In this document: one piece after another, positions 47,801 through 59,247 of the stretch
Layout of the letters: every line of letters begins with the position of its first letter
Position numbering within the stretch: the stretch's first letter is position 1
DNA from: Canna indica
Taxonomy: Eukaryota; Streptophyta; Magnoliopsida; Zingiberales; Cannaceae
Direction: 5' to 3'
DNA length: 64,000 nucleotides
Assembly (NCBI GenBank): GCA_034359265.1
Contig: CP136890.1
Span: 81,679,501-81,743,500 of the forward strand
The notes under the pieces: model-generated
The model's database searches: none
What the model was told of the DNA's origin: nothing
Seen by the model: the letters and a program-made list of their open reading frames with translations, nothing else
Program-made: the position numbers and the translations under genes

Positions 47801-48713
47801 ATTGTATTATTCTCTTTTTTGAAATTGAACAGATTATTTGCAATCTCTCTGGGTTTCCAATGGGCAATGTGATTGACTAAATGTCTTTATTCTCATTTTC
47901 TGTAGAGGTTATGTATTTGCCGTAAGTGTGCACAGAGTTCAACTTCTTCTGCAAGTTTTGAGTGTGAAACGATTTCACCATCAGCAACAACAGCAACAGC
48001 AACAGCAGAACCAAAGTACAGCTCAAGAAGAACTAGCTCCAGGTGAAATTAATGAGATATGCGACTACTTCAGCAGACGGGTTGCATCTGAGCCATATGA
48101 TGCTTCTAGGGTTGCTTCGTTCATCACACTTCTTACCTTGCCTGTTTCAGCTCTTCGGGAATTCCTAAAGCTTATTTCTTGGAAAAAAGGACTGTCACAG
48201 GCACATGGAGGTGACATAGCTACTGCTCAAAGGTCACGCATAGAGTTATGCTTGGAGAATCATTCTGGCTCGATTTTGGATGACAACTCGGAGTCCACAT
48301 CTTGCTCAAAAAGTAATATACATCATGATCGAGCCCATAATCTAGTAGATTTTGCTCTTACCTTTGTCCTTGACCCTGCTCATATACCTCACATGAATGC
48401 TGCTGGTGGAGCTGCGTGGCTACCATACTGTGTCTCTGTGAGACTAAGATATTCATTTGGTGAAAATGCCCATGTTTCTTTTCTTGGAATGGAAGGAAGC
48501 CATGGGGGTAGAGCATGCTGGTTGCGGCAGGAAGATTGGGAAAAATGTAAGCAGAGGATGGCCAGAGCAGCAGAATATGCCAATGGGAATTCTGCAGGTG
48601 ATGTTAGTCAGGGGAGACTAAGGTTGGTTGCTGATACATTGCAAAGGACATTGCAAGTGCTACTGCAGCAGCTCAGGGATGGTGCTCTTTCTTCGAGTTC
48701 CAATGGAACTTAA
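33749..48713 (+). CDS. MED14: Mediator complex subunit 14 (MED14 / STRUWWELPETER)
   Basis: Backbone subunit of Mediator, which links head, middle and tail modules and carries regulator signals to RNA polymerase II in the nucleus. I read eight coding exons: 33749-33967, 36905-37981, 40472-40569, 41916-42090, 42565-43417, 43506-44515, 45995-47064 and 47906-48713. All introns are GT-AG, and the sum of 5310 bp gives 1769 codons plus stop with no break; Arabidopsis MED14 is about 1700 residues. The start MAAELGQQTVEFSAL matches the family. The Med14 N-terminal domain includes LLTGSYQRLPKC and EFKVFLTLGYRGHLS. Later conserved blocks are SSLLPFDVSVVLRGPYWIRI, RCFAGDQVWLQPATPPKGG, DDGGYGGGWVPLAALKKVLR and GMEGSHGGRACW. 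A Gln run (about 47980-48010, exon 8) and a Ser-rich middle (exons 5-6) are variable parts. It looks intact and functional. Confidence 0.98.
34940..35195. mobile_element. MITE in MED14 intron 1 (256 bp)
   Basis: Perfect 15-bp terminal inverted repeats, ACTATGTTTGGATAG ... CTATCCAAACATAGT, flanked by a 5-bp direct repeat TTAAG (34935-34939 and 35196-35200). If the duplication is counted as TTA, it would fit a Tourist/PIF type. There is no coding capacity apart from a chance open frame. Confidence 0.85.
35236..35410 (-). mobile_element. Au-type SINE in MED14 intron 1
   Basis: tRNA-derived SINE. On the minus strand it has box A (TGGCATAATGGTAAAG), box B (GGTCATGGGTTTGAGCC) and the characteristic 3' part ending GTGCACTGGGTCACCCTTT. 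It is flanked by a 20-bp target duplication, TAGTAGCTTACAWTTGCCTT (35216-35235 and 35411-35430), which matches at 19 of 20 bases. The family name comes from its resemblance to the widespread plant Au SINE. Confidence 0.88.
35694..35935. repeat. 122-bp tandem duplication with CT and TA microsatellites, MED14 intron 1
   Basis: The unit starting gctaaaaatagaatataac at 35694 is repeated from 35816. Each copy ends in a (CT)n run, and the first also has a (TA)n run. The two copies differ by a few bases and by microsatellite length. Confidence 0.85.
44655..45420. mobile_element. probable hAT-like MITE in MED14 intron 6
   Basis: Both ends carry inverted GAAAAT-rich sequence (left gtttcaccgaaaatcttttgcc and aggaaaatgattt; right, reverse-complemented, ctctgtttcatggaaaactg and tcggaaaatgattgg) around a core of about 450 bp that is very AT-rich. 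Ends and target duplication are not resolved. Confidence 0.42.
45503..45552 (+). mobile_element. 3' fragment of an Au-type SINE, MED14 intron 6
   Basis: About 50 bp closely matching the 3' end of the SINE at 35236-35410 but in the opposite orientation (cacaaaagtggtattgcttc, then gtgcactgggtcaccctt). It is truncated at the 5' side. Confidence 0.75.
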
Positions 48714-49206
48714 CCACTTCCGTCCAAACTTCATGAATGGAGGTTTCATGCATTGGGCTTGTGCAGGATGAACTAATTGCATAGCACATTATGCGATGAC
48801 TACCATCAGACATTCTGGAGGCATCAAAGATGACTCCTTCCCTCGTGACCATGAATCAACTGTGGAGTAAAGAAGTCTGGGGTGCATTACTTGCAGGTTT
48901 GGATGCATATGCTATGTAAAATTGGTGGGTGTATAATTCAGTAGTGGAAAAAAGGTAGTATAAGTATACATTTGATCTAGCATGATGAGCATAGGGAGTT
49001 ATCCATAGCTCTACAGAATCTGCTGGGGTTTGGATTCTTGTATAGTTTTCACTTTTCACAAGGTTAGCTGAAGTACTTTTTGAAGTTTTGTAAACAATTC
49101 TAAACCCCTTAATTAATCACGGAATGAGTAGTATGTAACTACTAATTGGCCAATAAGATAATGACATTTGACAATAAGCCAATAAGATCAATGACATTTG
49201 ACAATC
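48714..49206 (+). other. MED14 3' UTR and downstream sequence
   Basis: No coding sequence. AATAAG words near 49155-49190 and the AATAAA runs in the following tandem repeat are candidate polyadenylation signals. The cleavage site cannot be fixed from sequence alone. Confidence 0.4.
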
Positions 49207-49337
49207 GAACCTCTGATTCAACATCATATCAATAAATAAATAAATAATTTATATACGGGTTCAACGGTGAACCTCTGATTCAACATCATATCAATAAATA
49301 AATAAATAATTTATATACGGGTTCAACAGTGAACCTT
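49207..49337. repeat. 62-bp tandem duplication after MED14
   Basis: Unit 1 is 49207-49268 and unit 2 is 49269-49330, nearly identical, followed by the first bases of a third unit. Each unit contains aataaataaataaataattt. Confidence 0.92.
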
Positions 49338-50794
49338 GTTCGCTCTGGCGATATTTCAAATTAGTGAAACTAGACACTTCTAGAAACCCATTCTTGGATT
49401 ATAGAATGGTTAGTTGCTCTAGAAATTAAACCCATCGTGATTGTGAAGATTTGCAACGAGAATTCCTCATACCAAAAAACTTGCACCCCAAGTGATTGGC
49501 TGCAGTATATTCCATGTCAAAGTCCGCCACTTGCACCTGCAATGGCGATCCACAGCCGCTATTGTTCCGCTCGACCGTGGATATATATTTCACCTTTTGC
49601 TCTATCTCCTTGCATCTTTTTTTGGTGTTTACATGACTCACTTCTCGATCTAGATCATTTTCTACATGTTCCATTGTATCTAATTAAGGTCACTCCTCGT
49701 ATCGATGATTTCACTTGAAAGTCACATAATATAAAAATACTAATAAGCACATCAATATCTTAACGGAAAGCTAAGTGAGATTTCTTAATATGACCACACT
49801 GTTATATCCAAGTACGAATAAAATCTAATAACTCAAACTAGAAGGATGAATGATTTATACCCCTATATGTACATAAGTTATAGACCTAATTAAGAGCGTA
49901 GTAGGAGAGTTAGATTTCTCTCACACTCTCACACCTCGAAAGGGGATATCAAGCCCGCTCCAACAAGAGGTACGACCATCCTAAAAGAGTAACTTGTGTG
50001 CTCCACATCCGATGCCTCCACACTAGCACACGGGTGTATCCAAATAACTATTAATGTCAGCGTCCATGCTTAACGATAATGTGTTTGCAGGTTGAAGTCT
50101 CATGGGCCGAAGCTTGACTCATGCATCTTCCTTACTACCTGTGCGCCTATCATTTATTCAATGCAAAGTTAAATATAATAATTCCATCAATAATAATACT
50201 AGTACATCGTATCATGAGACTAATCAATAAGAAAAACCATAAAAATTCATCAACTCATGCAATTAGTTAAATAGGATTAACTAATCATATCTCTAACTAT
50301 ATGAAATATTCAATGGAATTTAGAAGTAACAACAATCAATAGAAGTAAAAGAGTAAATATATCATTTCACCCAATGATAACTCGTGGCAACAATGGAATT
50401 GATTTTGCAAGACCAAACTAATCGTTTTTATTTTCTAAATTATAATTTAATTTAATTTAGTATCATTAAATCATTAAATCATTAAATAATTTAATTAATA
50501 AAATTAATTATTATATAATATTGAACAATATAAAAATCCTCTCAAATGACCTTTGATTATAAAATTGACATTGACATTGTGTCTAGAACCCAAAAACCTA
50601 TAGCCATGGTATTCAGTTCAACTCCATTCGACGACTCTAAGTTGTCTAATTTTATGGGTTGGTTTTGATATATGACACATTTGGATAAGGCTTTTTTTTT
50701 AAATGACAACCAATATAAACTTAACAAAAAATGGCCAAGAGAATTATTTTTTGGACAACATTGTCCCTATATGCTAAATGACTAAGTCAACATT
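49338..50794. other. intergenic stretch, no supported gene
   Basis: AT-rich with one somewhat richer block at about 49430-49740. An 82-codon minus-strand frame lies there (49426-49674) with a charged start (MEHVENDLDREVSHVNTKKR) that I cannot assign. The rest shows short AT repeats only. Confidence 0.4.
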
Positions 50795-51365
50795 CCACCC
50801 ACTCTCACAGCATCTCGTCTGTGGTTATAACATCTCGCTCGTAGTTATAACATATTGTCCATTCTTAGAACAATCCGTCTACCATCATAACATCTCGTTC
50901 ATGGTTATAACATCATGTTCATGGTTATAACATCCCGTTCATTCTCATAACAACCTGCCCACTCTCACAACATCCTAAAAAACCCACCCACTCTGACAAC
51001 ATTCCACCCGTGGCTATAACATTTCGACAACCCGCTCACTCTCGCAGCATCCCTTTGTGGTTATAACATTTCGTCTACTCTCACAACATCTCGTCCGTGG
51101 TTATAACATTTCGTCCATTCTCACATCATCTCATCTGTGGTTATAATATTTCATCTACTCTCGAAACATCTTGTCCACAACATCGCGTCCCCTTTATAAC
51201 ATTCAGTCCACTCTCACAACAAACCGTCGTGTCCAGAACATGTCACCCCCTTTATAACATCATGCCCAGATCTAGTCCACAACATCGCGTCTCCTTTATA
51301 ACATTCAACTCACTCTCACAACAAGTTGTCGCATTCAGAACATCCTGATCCCTCTATAACATCTT
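50795..51365. repeat. degenerate minisatellite (CATCTCGTCCRTGGTTATAA type)
   Basis: Twenty or more imperfect copies of words such as ataacatctcgtccatggtt and ccactctcacaacatc alternate at about 20-25-bp spacing. There is no long open frame and no flanking tRNA or terminal repeat that I can prove. It may be the interior of a decayed DNA element spanning about 50690-51840. Confidence 0.75.
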
Positions 51366-53481
51366 GCATAATATTTGCCCAGATCTAACATTTCAACATC
51401 CCACAAGCATAACCCAACCTCATTCTAAGAAGTAGAATCTAAACTGAAGCTAAATGAAGGATTGATTCCCTTACTAGGGCATTGAACTCTTGCTTCAGGA
51501 AACAACGACATAGACTACAAAAAAGGGCAAAAGATACTGACAAACTAAAATTCAACAACATTGGGTTAGCCACAAGCGATGAAATCCAACAATTTTTGGA
51601 ACACGGATTGTGGAGAAAACATCTTCAGAACTGGAATTCGGGTTGATGAGATCAATACGGATTCAGAACTTTTGGAACACAATTTTTTTTCTATATCTGA
51701 ACAAAATTGACGCCTTTTGCCTTTAATTAAAGTTTCAAAGTTTTAAAAACTAGTTCTAAAGGTATTTTCATCCAAAATGACAAAGTATGACTATTATTTA
51801 AAAGCCTTATATGAGGGTCGGTTTTTAAAACCCTTTCCCAAAAGGGTCACTCCCTGCAATTTCCTCTATTTCATAATATCCATCTAACTTATTAATATAA
51901 CATGTAATTATTCATAAGTTATATATAAGTCATTTTCTATGCGGTCAAAGAAATATATCCATAAAACTTATAAAATAGATTATTTAATATTTAGGATATA
52001 TAAAACTTACAAAATAGACTATTTAGGATATATCAACTTACCTAATTATTAAATATTTAAAAAATCTCAAAAACCCATTTTGCTCTATAGTTATCTTCTA
52101 TCTTCTTCTCCTCTTGCCATTACCTCTCACCCTTGTCAAATCTCTAGTTGGTTGGACCTCTAGCGCCGACGACCGGTCCAACATCATTGCGGGCCTCCGA
52201 TTTCGACGGAGCATAATGTTAGCACGAGAGGCAAACTTGTAGTGCGTTACGCGCGTTGCATGCGCAACAACTGTGCCACGTGCAACAATTTGGCTTAGGG
52301 ACCTCGTAGTCCTAAACCACCTCTGGCTATCGTTGTTCTTGTTCGCAAACATCGACGGCCTCCAAATACTACCTCGATTCCAAAGTAGAGAGTTGATCGG
52401 AGCAAACGATGGAACCCAAGTATGCACCAACTCCGGCTCTGGCATCATATATAGTGATCCAAGTGTGGGTTTTCACAAATAAACCCCTCAAATTTTGCAA
52501 ATTACCATGATGCCCATATACAAGTATGCTGAGCACAACTTTACAAGGCCTATTGGGAGAAGTGTAATAAATGCCCCATTTGCCGTGTTGCTATCGAGTA
52601 AAAGATGCATCTGTGTGATGTATAAATAAAGCGAAAATACAAGAGATCTAGAACATAAGTTGCAGGCTTCCTCCAGAAGAGCCCAGCAATCTTTAGAGCT
52701 TCTGATCTTATCACAGAAGTTGGATTATAAACTTTCACGACGATTTCCAAGCAATACTTCAAGCTAGACTGCTAGAGCCTGTAATTTGATTGCTTAATAT
52801 AAGTTGTAGTTTTGAGAGAGATTGTTCCGCTATATTTTAGATGATTCCAACGGTTGAGAACATGAGATAGCAAGTGGTAGATTTGTTGAACTGATGTACA
52901 TAGTATCAGGATGTCAAATACTTCAGGTTATATGTAAAGGTATCATGTTTTTTGTCTCATTGTTTATGATGACAATTCTTACCTGTACCAAGTAAGCTTA
53001 ATTAGTTCTTCCATCAACGTAAGATAATATAAGAAGCCATAAATGACATACCAGGATAGCTTAATAGATCTTCAAACCAGGGACAAAATCCAAATAACAA
53101 AGACAATTTTTTTTTCTTTTTTTCATCTGAAAGGATTTCGCACTAGGAAACGAAAAATAAACACCATTCACTGGCAACCCAAATAATTTGACTGTAACCA
53201 AATTAGTTGCTTTAACAAGTCTAATGTGGCGATTTCCCAATGACAATTTTCTATTTTTGTCAGTCCATGAAATTGCCAATAAATCTAGACAATGTTTCCC
53301 TTGGGCATTTTAACATGAGGAATCACAGACTATAGATGATTAAAGAAGAATGCATCCCTCCTGATTAAGAGAAGGGAGGGGAAATGGAGTGCATCCCATA
53401 CTTTGTGGTTCATTCAGCAAAATGAAGAAATAACATGCGTTTCAGATACATAATGTCATATTTTCAAATAGTGGTGGGGAT
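51366..53481. other. intergenic stretch and GDT1-like 3' flank, no supported gene
   Basis: A 116-codon frame on the minus strand (52098-52448) sits in a locally GC-richer block but shows no family motif; it is Arg-rich near its end and may be chance. The part next to 53482 (about 52900-53481) is the likely 3' UTR and terminator region of the minus-strand GDT1-like gene. Confidence 0.4.
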
Positions 53482-54458
53482 TCATGACTCTCCTGCTCCT
53501 GACAGGAAGGAATGGAGACCAAAGACTAAGAAAAGTATGCCGCTGGAGATTGCAACCTACAGTAAGTTTAACATATGGCATCAATTCTCATACATAATAA
53601 TGTAAAACTTTAATGCAGCATATAAAGCTCAGTGCTCACCATTTTTTCTGATATCTGGGATGCCAAACTCTTGCCTCCAAGTACAGCCGCAGTAGTGCAC
53701 AATGCTTGCCCACTACAAACAAATAAACCAGCCGAAGACATGTTAGTACTTAAAAGGAAATTGACCTAGAAATAAGAGACAAGGGATAGAGGCCATACAC
53801 AATGCCCCCAAGAACTACACCCAATGGATTTTCATCAGTAGCCAACCCGATTGTAGCAATCTGAGATTTTAAAAAAAAACTGACTCAGTGACCATATCTA
53901 ATGTTGAAGACAATTCTGATCTCACTTTACCACAGGTTACCTGACTCTTGTCACCCCATTCACCAAAAAAGTTGATAGAAAATGCCTGCACCCATCATAG
54001 TAGCATGACTGATCAAAACCACTAAACCAATAATAGCAAGTATTTTCAATATATTCTTGGACTGTTCACGGGTCGGGTCAGGGCGGGTTTGGAGAAAAAA
54101 TCGGCCCAACCCGACCTAACCAACAAGCAACCGGGTTGGGTCGGGTCAGGTTTGGAAGTAAATTTTTTTGAACCCAACCCAACCCGCTTGAAATCAGATC
54201 GGGTCGGGTAATCAGGTTACCTGTTAAAATAAAATATAAAAGTATTTTTTTTAAAAAAAAAACTCAAACGACACGAGAAGACGCTTCTTCTCAAGAAAAC
54301 ACATCTCTTCTTGGGAAGACATGTCTTCGCAAAATCTCTTCTTGGGAAGACGCACCCCGCATGGCCGCTGCTTCTTAGGAAGAGGAGGCCACGTGGGCCG
54401 CTGCTTCTCAGGAACCTGTGTCTTCTCGAGTTGATTTATTTAAAATTTTAATATTTTT

Positions 54459-54491
<33 letters not shown>

Positions 54492-57400
54492 GTAATTAAT
54501 CGGGTAATGGGATCGGGTCTCGGGTAGTCGGGTTTCAAAACTTAAAACCCAAGACCCGATCGGATTTTAATTGGGGTTGAATAAATTGAACCCGACCCGG
54601 CCTGGCTTGATTAATTCAGGTCGGGTCAGTTTCTCAGGTTCATGGGTCGGGTTTGACCCATGAACAACCTTAATAATTCTTGTATATCGAACCATTACCT
54701 TTATGAAGATGGGTGAGAAGAATTGGGTTAGAAATGGTCTCTGTTGTTTCTTTAAATCATCATTCCCCTGATGATAAAGAGATAAAAAAATATTACATTT
54801 ACACCATAGACCAAAATAAAGAATTTCAACCTATTAAAATGGAAAATTGAAGCAGTATTGATCACCTTTGATAAACATAAAACATAACAATTAGAAAGAA
54901 AAAGTTAATGCCATACAAAGACACTCCTCCATATCTAACTTGAAGAAAAATGTCTATTTTGACAAGAAGCATATTATTAGATCAAAGATCTAGAAGTCAT
55001 GATCCTGATAACACCACCTAAAAATTAAACTTATCAAGCTGGACCTTGCAATAGACTGTGTACAAATACATTAATTTATGTGTTTTGACAGTGAACAAAT
55101 TTTGACATGAACAAAATATCAACATAAAATATACTATTCTACAACGAAAAGATGGATGGTTTAGTACTAACAAAGTTTTATAAACAAATTTCTACCAATG
55201 AATAAAGCTAGGATCAAACCATGTTGCAAGCTGATGATTGGAAACTACATTAGAATTATGCCAAGTGCCAGATGCATAATTGCATATATCTGAACTATTT
55301 TAAAAAGTGTTTCTAATACTAAAAAACCTAAAATGAGAATCCACTTTTGATGAAAAATGTTAAATTTGATTAGATGACCGACATTTCCAAAAACTTTAAG
55401 CCATTAGGAATTAAATTTGATTAGATGACCAACGTTCCCAAAAGTTTAAGCCGTTAGAAAAGAGACCAATCCATTTATATTATTAACACTCCCTCTCACT
55501 TATGGGCGGGTAAACTTGAGGAGACTAACCCAAGCCCAATAAGTGGATCGACTTAAATGAGGTGGGAGATATTTTTATTTTTAAATATTGACGCTAGGAG
55601 GATTAGAACTGAGAGCACGAGCACCTCCTGCTCTCATACCATGTTAAATTTGATTGGATGACCAGCTTTCCCAAAAGCTTAAGCTGATAAGAAAGATGAC
55701 TAATCTATGCATTTATATTCTTAACAAAAAATATAGAGAATAACAGAAAATATGCCAATGGGCTTATGATGCCATTATTTAAATAATAGAACTAGTCTAT
55801 CCTAGTTACAATGGGCTGACTTATATCCTTCATTATGCTTCAAAATATTGGTTTTGACCACATCGGAAAAGGTCTTATGTTCACTGTTTATGCCCATCTA
55901 AGAGTTAAATTATTGTCAAAAGGAGTGTCAGACAAATTGAGGAGTTACTCTCCCCTTATTGGTTTGATAGGCACAAATCTTTCCTGGTCAGTTAAGGAGA
56001 AAATCCCACCTGGGATTTCCCTAAATCATATAGTCAAAACACCGACCTGGCAGGCTTAGGACAAGGAATCTGCTGCTGCTATCACTACTCCTATTGCTGC
56101 AGTATCATCCTTAGTATACTACTACTGATAGATGCTCAAAGTCAAATGATAAAGACAAGGGTAGTAAAAAGTTAATGCACCAGATAAATATGTTCATGAA
56201 AGCTAGATCCTAATTGTCCTTCTCATGAACATGCAAATATATCTTCACAAGTGCAATATGAAGAAAATGAGAAAAATAGTCTAGCAAATTAGATGTCATA
56301 TGGGAGTCAATAAATCAACATAAGAACCACACAACAATAATTACCTTGGAATTTCTTTTGGTGCTTCCATTTTCAGCCTTCAAATCAGCATTCTAAGCAT
56401 ATTCAAAGAAATTTAGAAAAGCTCCATCCAGATAAAAGTTGAAAGAGAAAATAGCTGTGAATATAAATTTCCACTGACCAATTTAGCTTCTAATTCTCTG
56501 AATTCTTCAGCTTCACTAGACAATTATAATAACAGCATCAGACAATATTGAGAAACCTCATATGCATGTGAAATCAAGAGATAACACTCAAGAAAGGGTG
56601 GAACTGTAACTATACCCTTCATCTGCAAATCCTTCCCACAATGACCAAAACCCGAAACCAAAGAACAATATAGTTGTTATGTGATGTGTCCATTGTCGAG
56701 AAATCTGTTTCAGCACAATAAAATTCTAGCATGATAGATATGGCAAAAAGCAAGGAAACGTAACATTACTTGCAAGTGACAGAGGAACTGGAGCAGATAT
56801 TATTTCTCTAATTTCAAAAATGAACCATGCAAATATAAATGCCTGAAAGGAACAATAAGTCTGGTAAAAAACACAACATTCTAGTCAAAGAAGTCTTGGA
56901 AGCCAAAGTACATTTCATGATTAGTCATTCATATAACGAGTCCAATGACCAAAAAGAAGGAACAAAATCTTGAAAGAAAAAGTTCTGCGGTTGTATCATG
57001 CCTTACATTAAAAAGTAGGAGATTGGTTCCATTAATTACTTTGAATTGGAATTTTTACGGTACTGCGGTTTAAGTTTTGTGGATGTTTTAATCTATGAGA
57101 GTCAGGAATGTTATAAGGATTTTTAAAATTATTTTAACTAAAGGAACGTACATAATAGAATAACCAGATAGAAAAACAATTAAAAATAGAATATGTGGCA
57201 ATCTGCTTCGAACCTCATTCAAACTACAAAGGTATTCAACATGATGATTGATCTGGCATCAATCATGTCACAAGAAAGAAATTATAACGCCAAAAGCTTG
57301 TTTTGTATTGAACATTGGACCAGTAGATTTCTGAAAGAGAGCTTCTTCTTTCATCTGATGCCATAAACTAGATAAAATGGAGCTTACGAACAATATTGAA

Positions 57401-58314
57401 AAATTCATTCATGTATAAAAGCCAGAGTTGGCAAGGGCCTGAATGAGCAGTTGCTTTATGAATTTAAAACTTTTGAAAATACCAGGTAACACCTAGAACA
57501 GCTTTAAAGACTAATCTACATGGGCATGCTAATCCATCCCATTTCCTAAAGACTGTTGGAACCATTGTTATGATGTTGGAACTAGTTGATCAATGATTAT
57601 ATCAAATTTAATCCATTCAGTTTCCTAATGAAAACACAATTTGACAATTTCTGCCTAACTACATCTCTTAGTAAATGCAGTTGATCATGCAAGCAAATGG
57701 AAATACATTTAGTCATATCTTAATGATCAAAGGGAGGATAAGGGTGGAGATAAGGGTGTATAATGTTCAACTGACTGCCTTACACAAATTTTTACTTACT
57801 CAATGCAAGTTAATTATGGTAGGTAGTGCCGTAGTGAATCTTGTGGAAACTTCAATTTATCCACAATAACTACTAGTTCTAATATTTTCTAAAAAAATTG
57901 CATGTGGCTCTTAAAAGGTAAAAGCATTTTAACAAAAGATCGAAAGGTAGAAATTTTAGTAAAACAACCAAATTCTAACATTTAGCTCATTAAAGCCTGT
58001 ATTGCAATAATAGTTGACTAGACATTACTTCATAATTAATGGTTGAACAAAACTGTCACAAACAATGAACCGAATAGAATGAAAGTCCATAAAATGTAGT
58101 GATTCTTCTCAATGTTGAACAGCATACCAGATTAGGTGCAGCCCAACCAAGAAAGACAGATAGAATGGTCATAACCTACAACATCAAACATAATGCATGT
58201 AAGGGCAAAAATAAAGAAACAAAGCATAGGTAAAGGTTAAGGCATAGAACTCACAATTAAGGCTGTTAAACAACCTGCTAAAACAAGTCTCCGAGGATAA
58301 CGCATTGCCAAAAT
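53482..58314 (-). CDS. GDT1-like protein (UPF0016/TMEM165 family), exon 1 missing from the window
   Basis: Multi-pass membrane cation transporter, in plants Golgi/ER-type Mn2+/Ca2+ handling. Ten exons, from 5' to 3': 58255-58314, 58128-58175, 56616-56704, 56479-56515, 56345-56392, 54699-54767, 53941-53985, 53799-53860, 53640-53712 and 53482-53556. All junctions are GT-AG, and the sum is 606 bp, or 201 codons plus stop. Blocks: ILAMRYPRRLVLAGCLTALI, VMTILSVFLGWAAPNL, ISRQWTHHITTILFFGFGFW, LTQFFSPIFIK, the second signature motif EWGDKSQ (AFSINFFGEWGDKSQ), IATIGLATDENPLGVVLGG, and GQALCTTAAVLGGKSLASQ. The frame enters the first visible exon in phase 0. Homologs of about 230 residues have some 29 more at the N-terminus, with the first ExGDK(T) motif. 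That exon is not found up to base 64000; a copia element occupies this side. Either intron 1 is very long or the gene is broken. Confidence 0.93.
54060..54675. mobile_element. hAT-like MITE in a GDT1-like intron
   Basis: GGGTCGGGT-rich element with inverted ends (TGTTCACGGGTC on the left, GACCCATGAACA on the right). The 7-bp word attcttg flanks it at 54053-54059 and 54676-54682, a probable target duplication. It contains an (AAT)n microsatellite at about 54455-54488. Its right flank is only 14-16 bp from the splice donor of the exon at 54699-54767. Confidence 0.62.
55358..55726 (-). mobile_element. TRIM retrotransposon in a GDT1-like intron (369 bp)
   Basis: Miniature LTR retrotransposon. 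On the minus strand: 5' LTR 55642-55726 (85 bp, TGTTAA...TTTAACA), then immediately a primer binding site TGGTATGAGAGC (55630-55641, one mismatch to the tRNA-Met type), a 130-bp interior, a polypurine tract AAGTGAGAGGGAG (55489-55501), and a 3' LTR at 55358-55488. The 3' LTR has a 51-bp internal duplication (55358-55408 repeats 55409-55459). A perfect target duplication AAAAA lies at 55353-55357 and 55727-55731. It has no coding capacity. Confidence 0.88.
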
Positions 58315-58812
58315 CTTAGAATTAAAACATATGAAAGTGTCAGATAAATCAATTTAAAGAATTTCACAGGGAACAATAAATGTTCCTAACATCATGAGAA
58401 ATGTTAGCCGAAAAAAAATAGCAAAAAGCAATACATACAACACATAGCAGGCAGCTAAATGGTTCAGAAATGCACATCACAATAAATTAGTATGAGGTGG
58501 AAATAGTACATAATTATGGCAACCAATGGAATGCAGAATTACCTATATATCATGCTAATATTAACTGCACTCAGTTTTAAGAATCATAAATACATTAGAT
58601 TGATGCTTCCTAACATCAAAAGCTAATTGTAGTTATTTTCCATTTGCTATGAAGGAATCAAAATGGAAATATGTCACAGCTTCAGAGATTCATAATGCAT
58701 GTTCAGTAAGGCAGCATCTAACAAAAATTGATCTCTATGACAATTAGAAATCAGCAGTGCACTCTCGCAACTGATAGGGGATGTCTACATGCATACATGA
58801 TTTTCATGGTTT

Positions 58813-59247
58813 TGTTGGTGAGTGATCAACTAATAACATCAAAATCACTAAATTAATAACAAAAATGTAGGAGAAAAAAACAGAATATGTACCTACTGAT
58901 CCAATAAAAGCCATGACAAGATGATGCAACAAGAGAAAGGAGGAGAGAGACTAGAATCACACTTAGGTTATTTTGTCTCCCCTATTTTTAACAAGGATGA
59001 TGGGTTACTAAAACCCTAGGTCTCCCCACTAGCCAAGCATGTGATACGGAATCTTGGCTGCAGAATAGGCTGTGAGTTGGGCTTCTACCCAAAGGACTTG
59101 TGAGTGACCCAACTTATCATGGTTCACTCACAATTACAAGGTTCTAATTAGAATCTGGATTTAATTAATGAGCCAAAAACATGATCACTTTGATCCTAAT
59201 AATTAATTAATGCTAATCCACACCAATATTAATAAATTAATCCATCA
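58813..59247 (-). mobile_element. 3' LTR of Copia 2 (about 435 bp)
   Basis: On the minus strand it begins TGATGGATTAATTTATT directly after a polypurine tract (CCAAGTGGGAGAT, 59248-59260) and ends ATCACTCACCAACA, giving an imperfect TGATGG/CCAACA inverted repeat. The 5' LTR and the second target-site copy would be right of the window. The inner end is inferred and could shift. Confidence 0.62.

Noticed and set aside
52098..52448. 116-codon minus-strand frame as a host gene
   Set aside because: No conserved motif, no supporting neighbours or splice structure; kept only as a note in the intergenic entry.
56775..56860. possible extra GDT1-like exon reading AFIFAWFIFEIREIISAP on the minus strand
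   Set aside because: It falls between exons 58128-58175 and 56616-56704, which already join in frame and match the family; nothing in GDT1 proteins corresponds to it.
58900..58925. minus-strand ATGGCTTTTATTGGATCAG as a candidate first exon of the GDT1-like gene
   Set aside because: It lacks the expected ExGDKT segment and lies inside the proposed Copia 2 LTR; it is likely chance.
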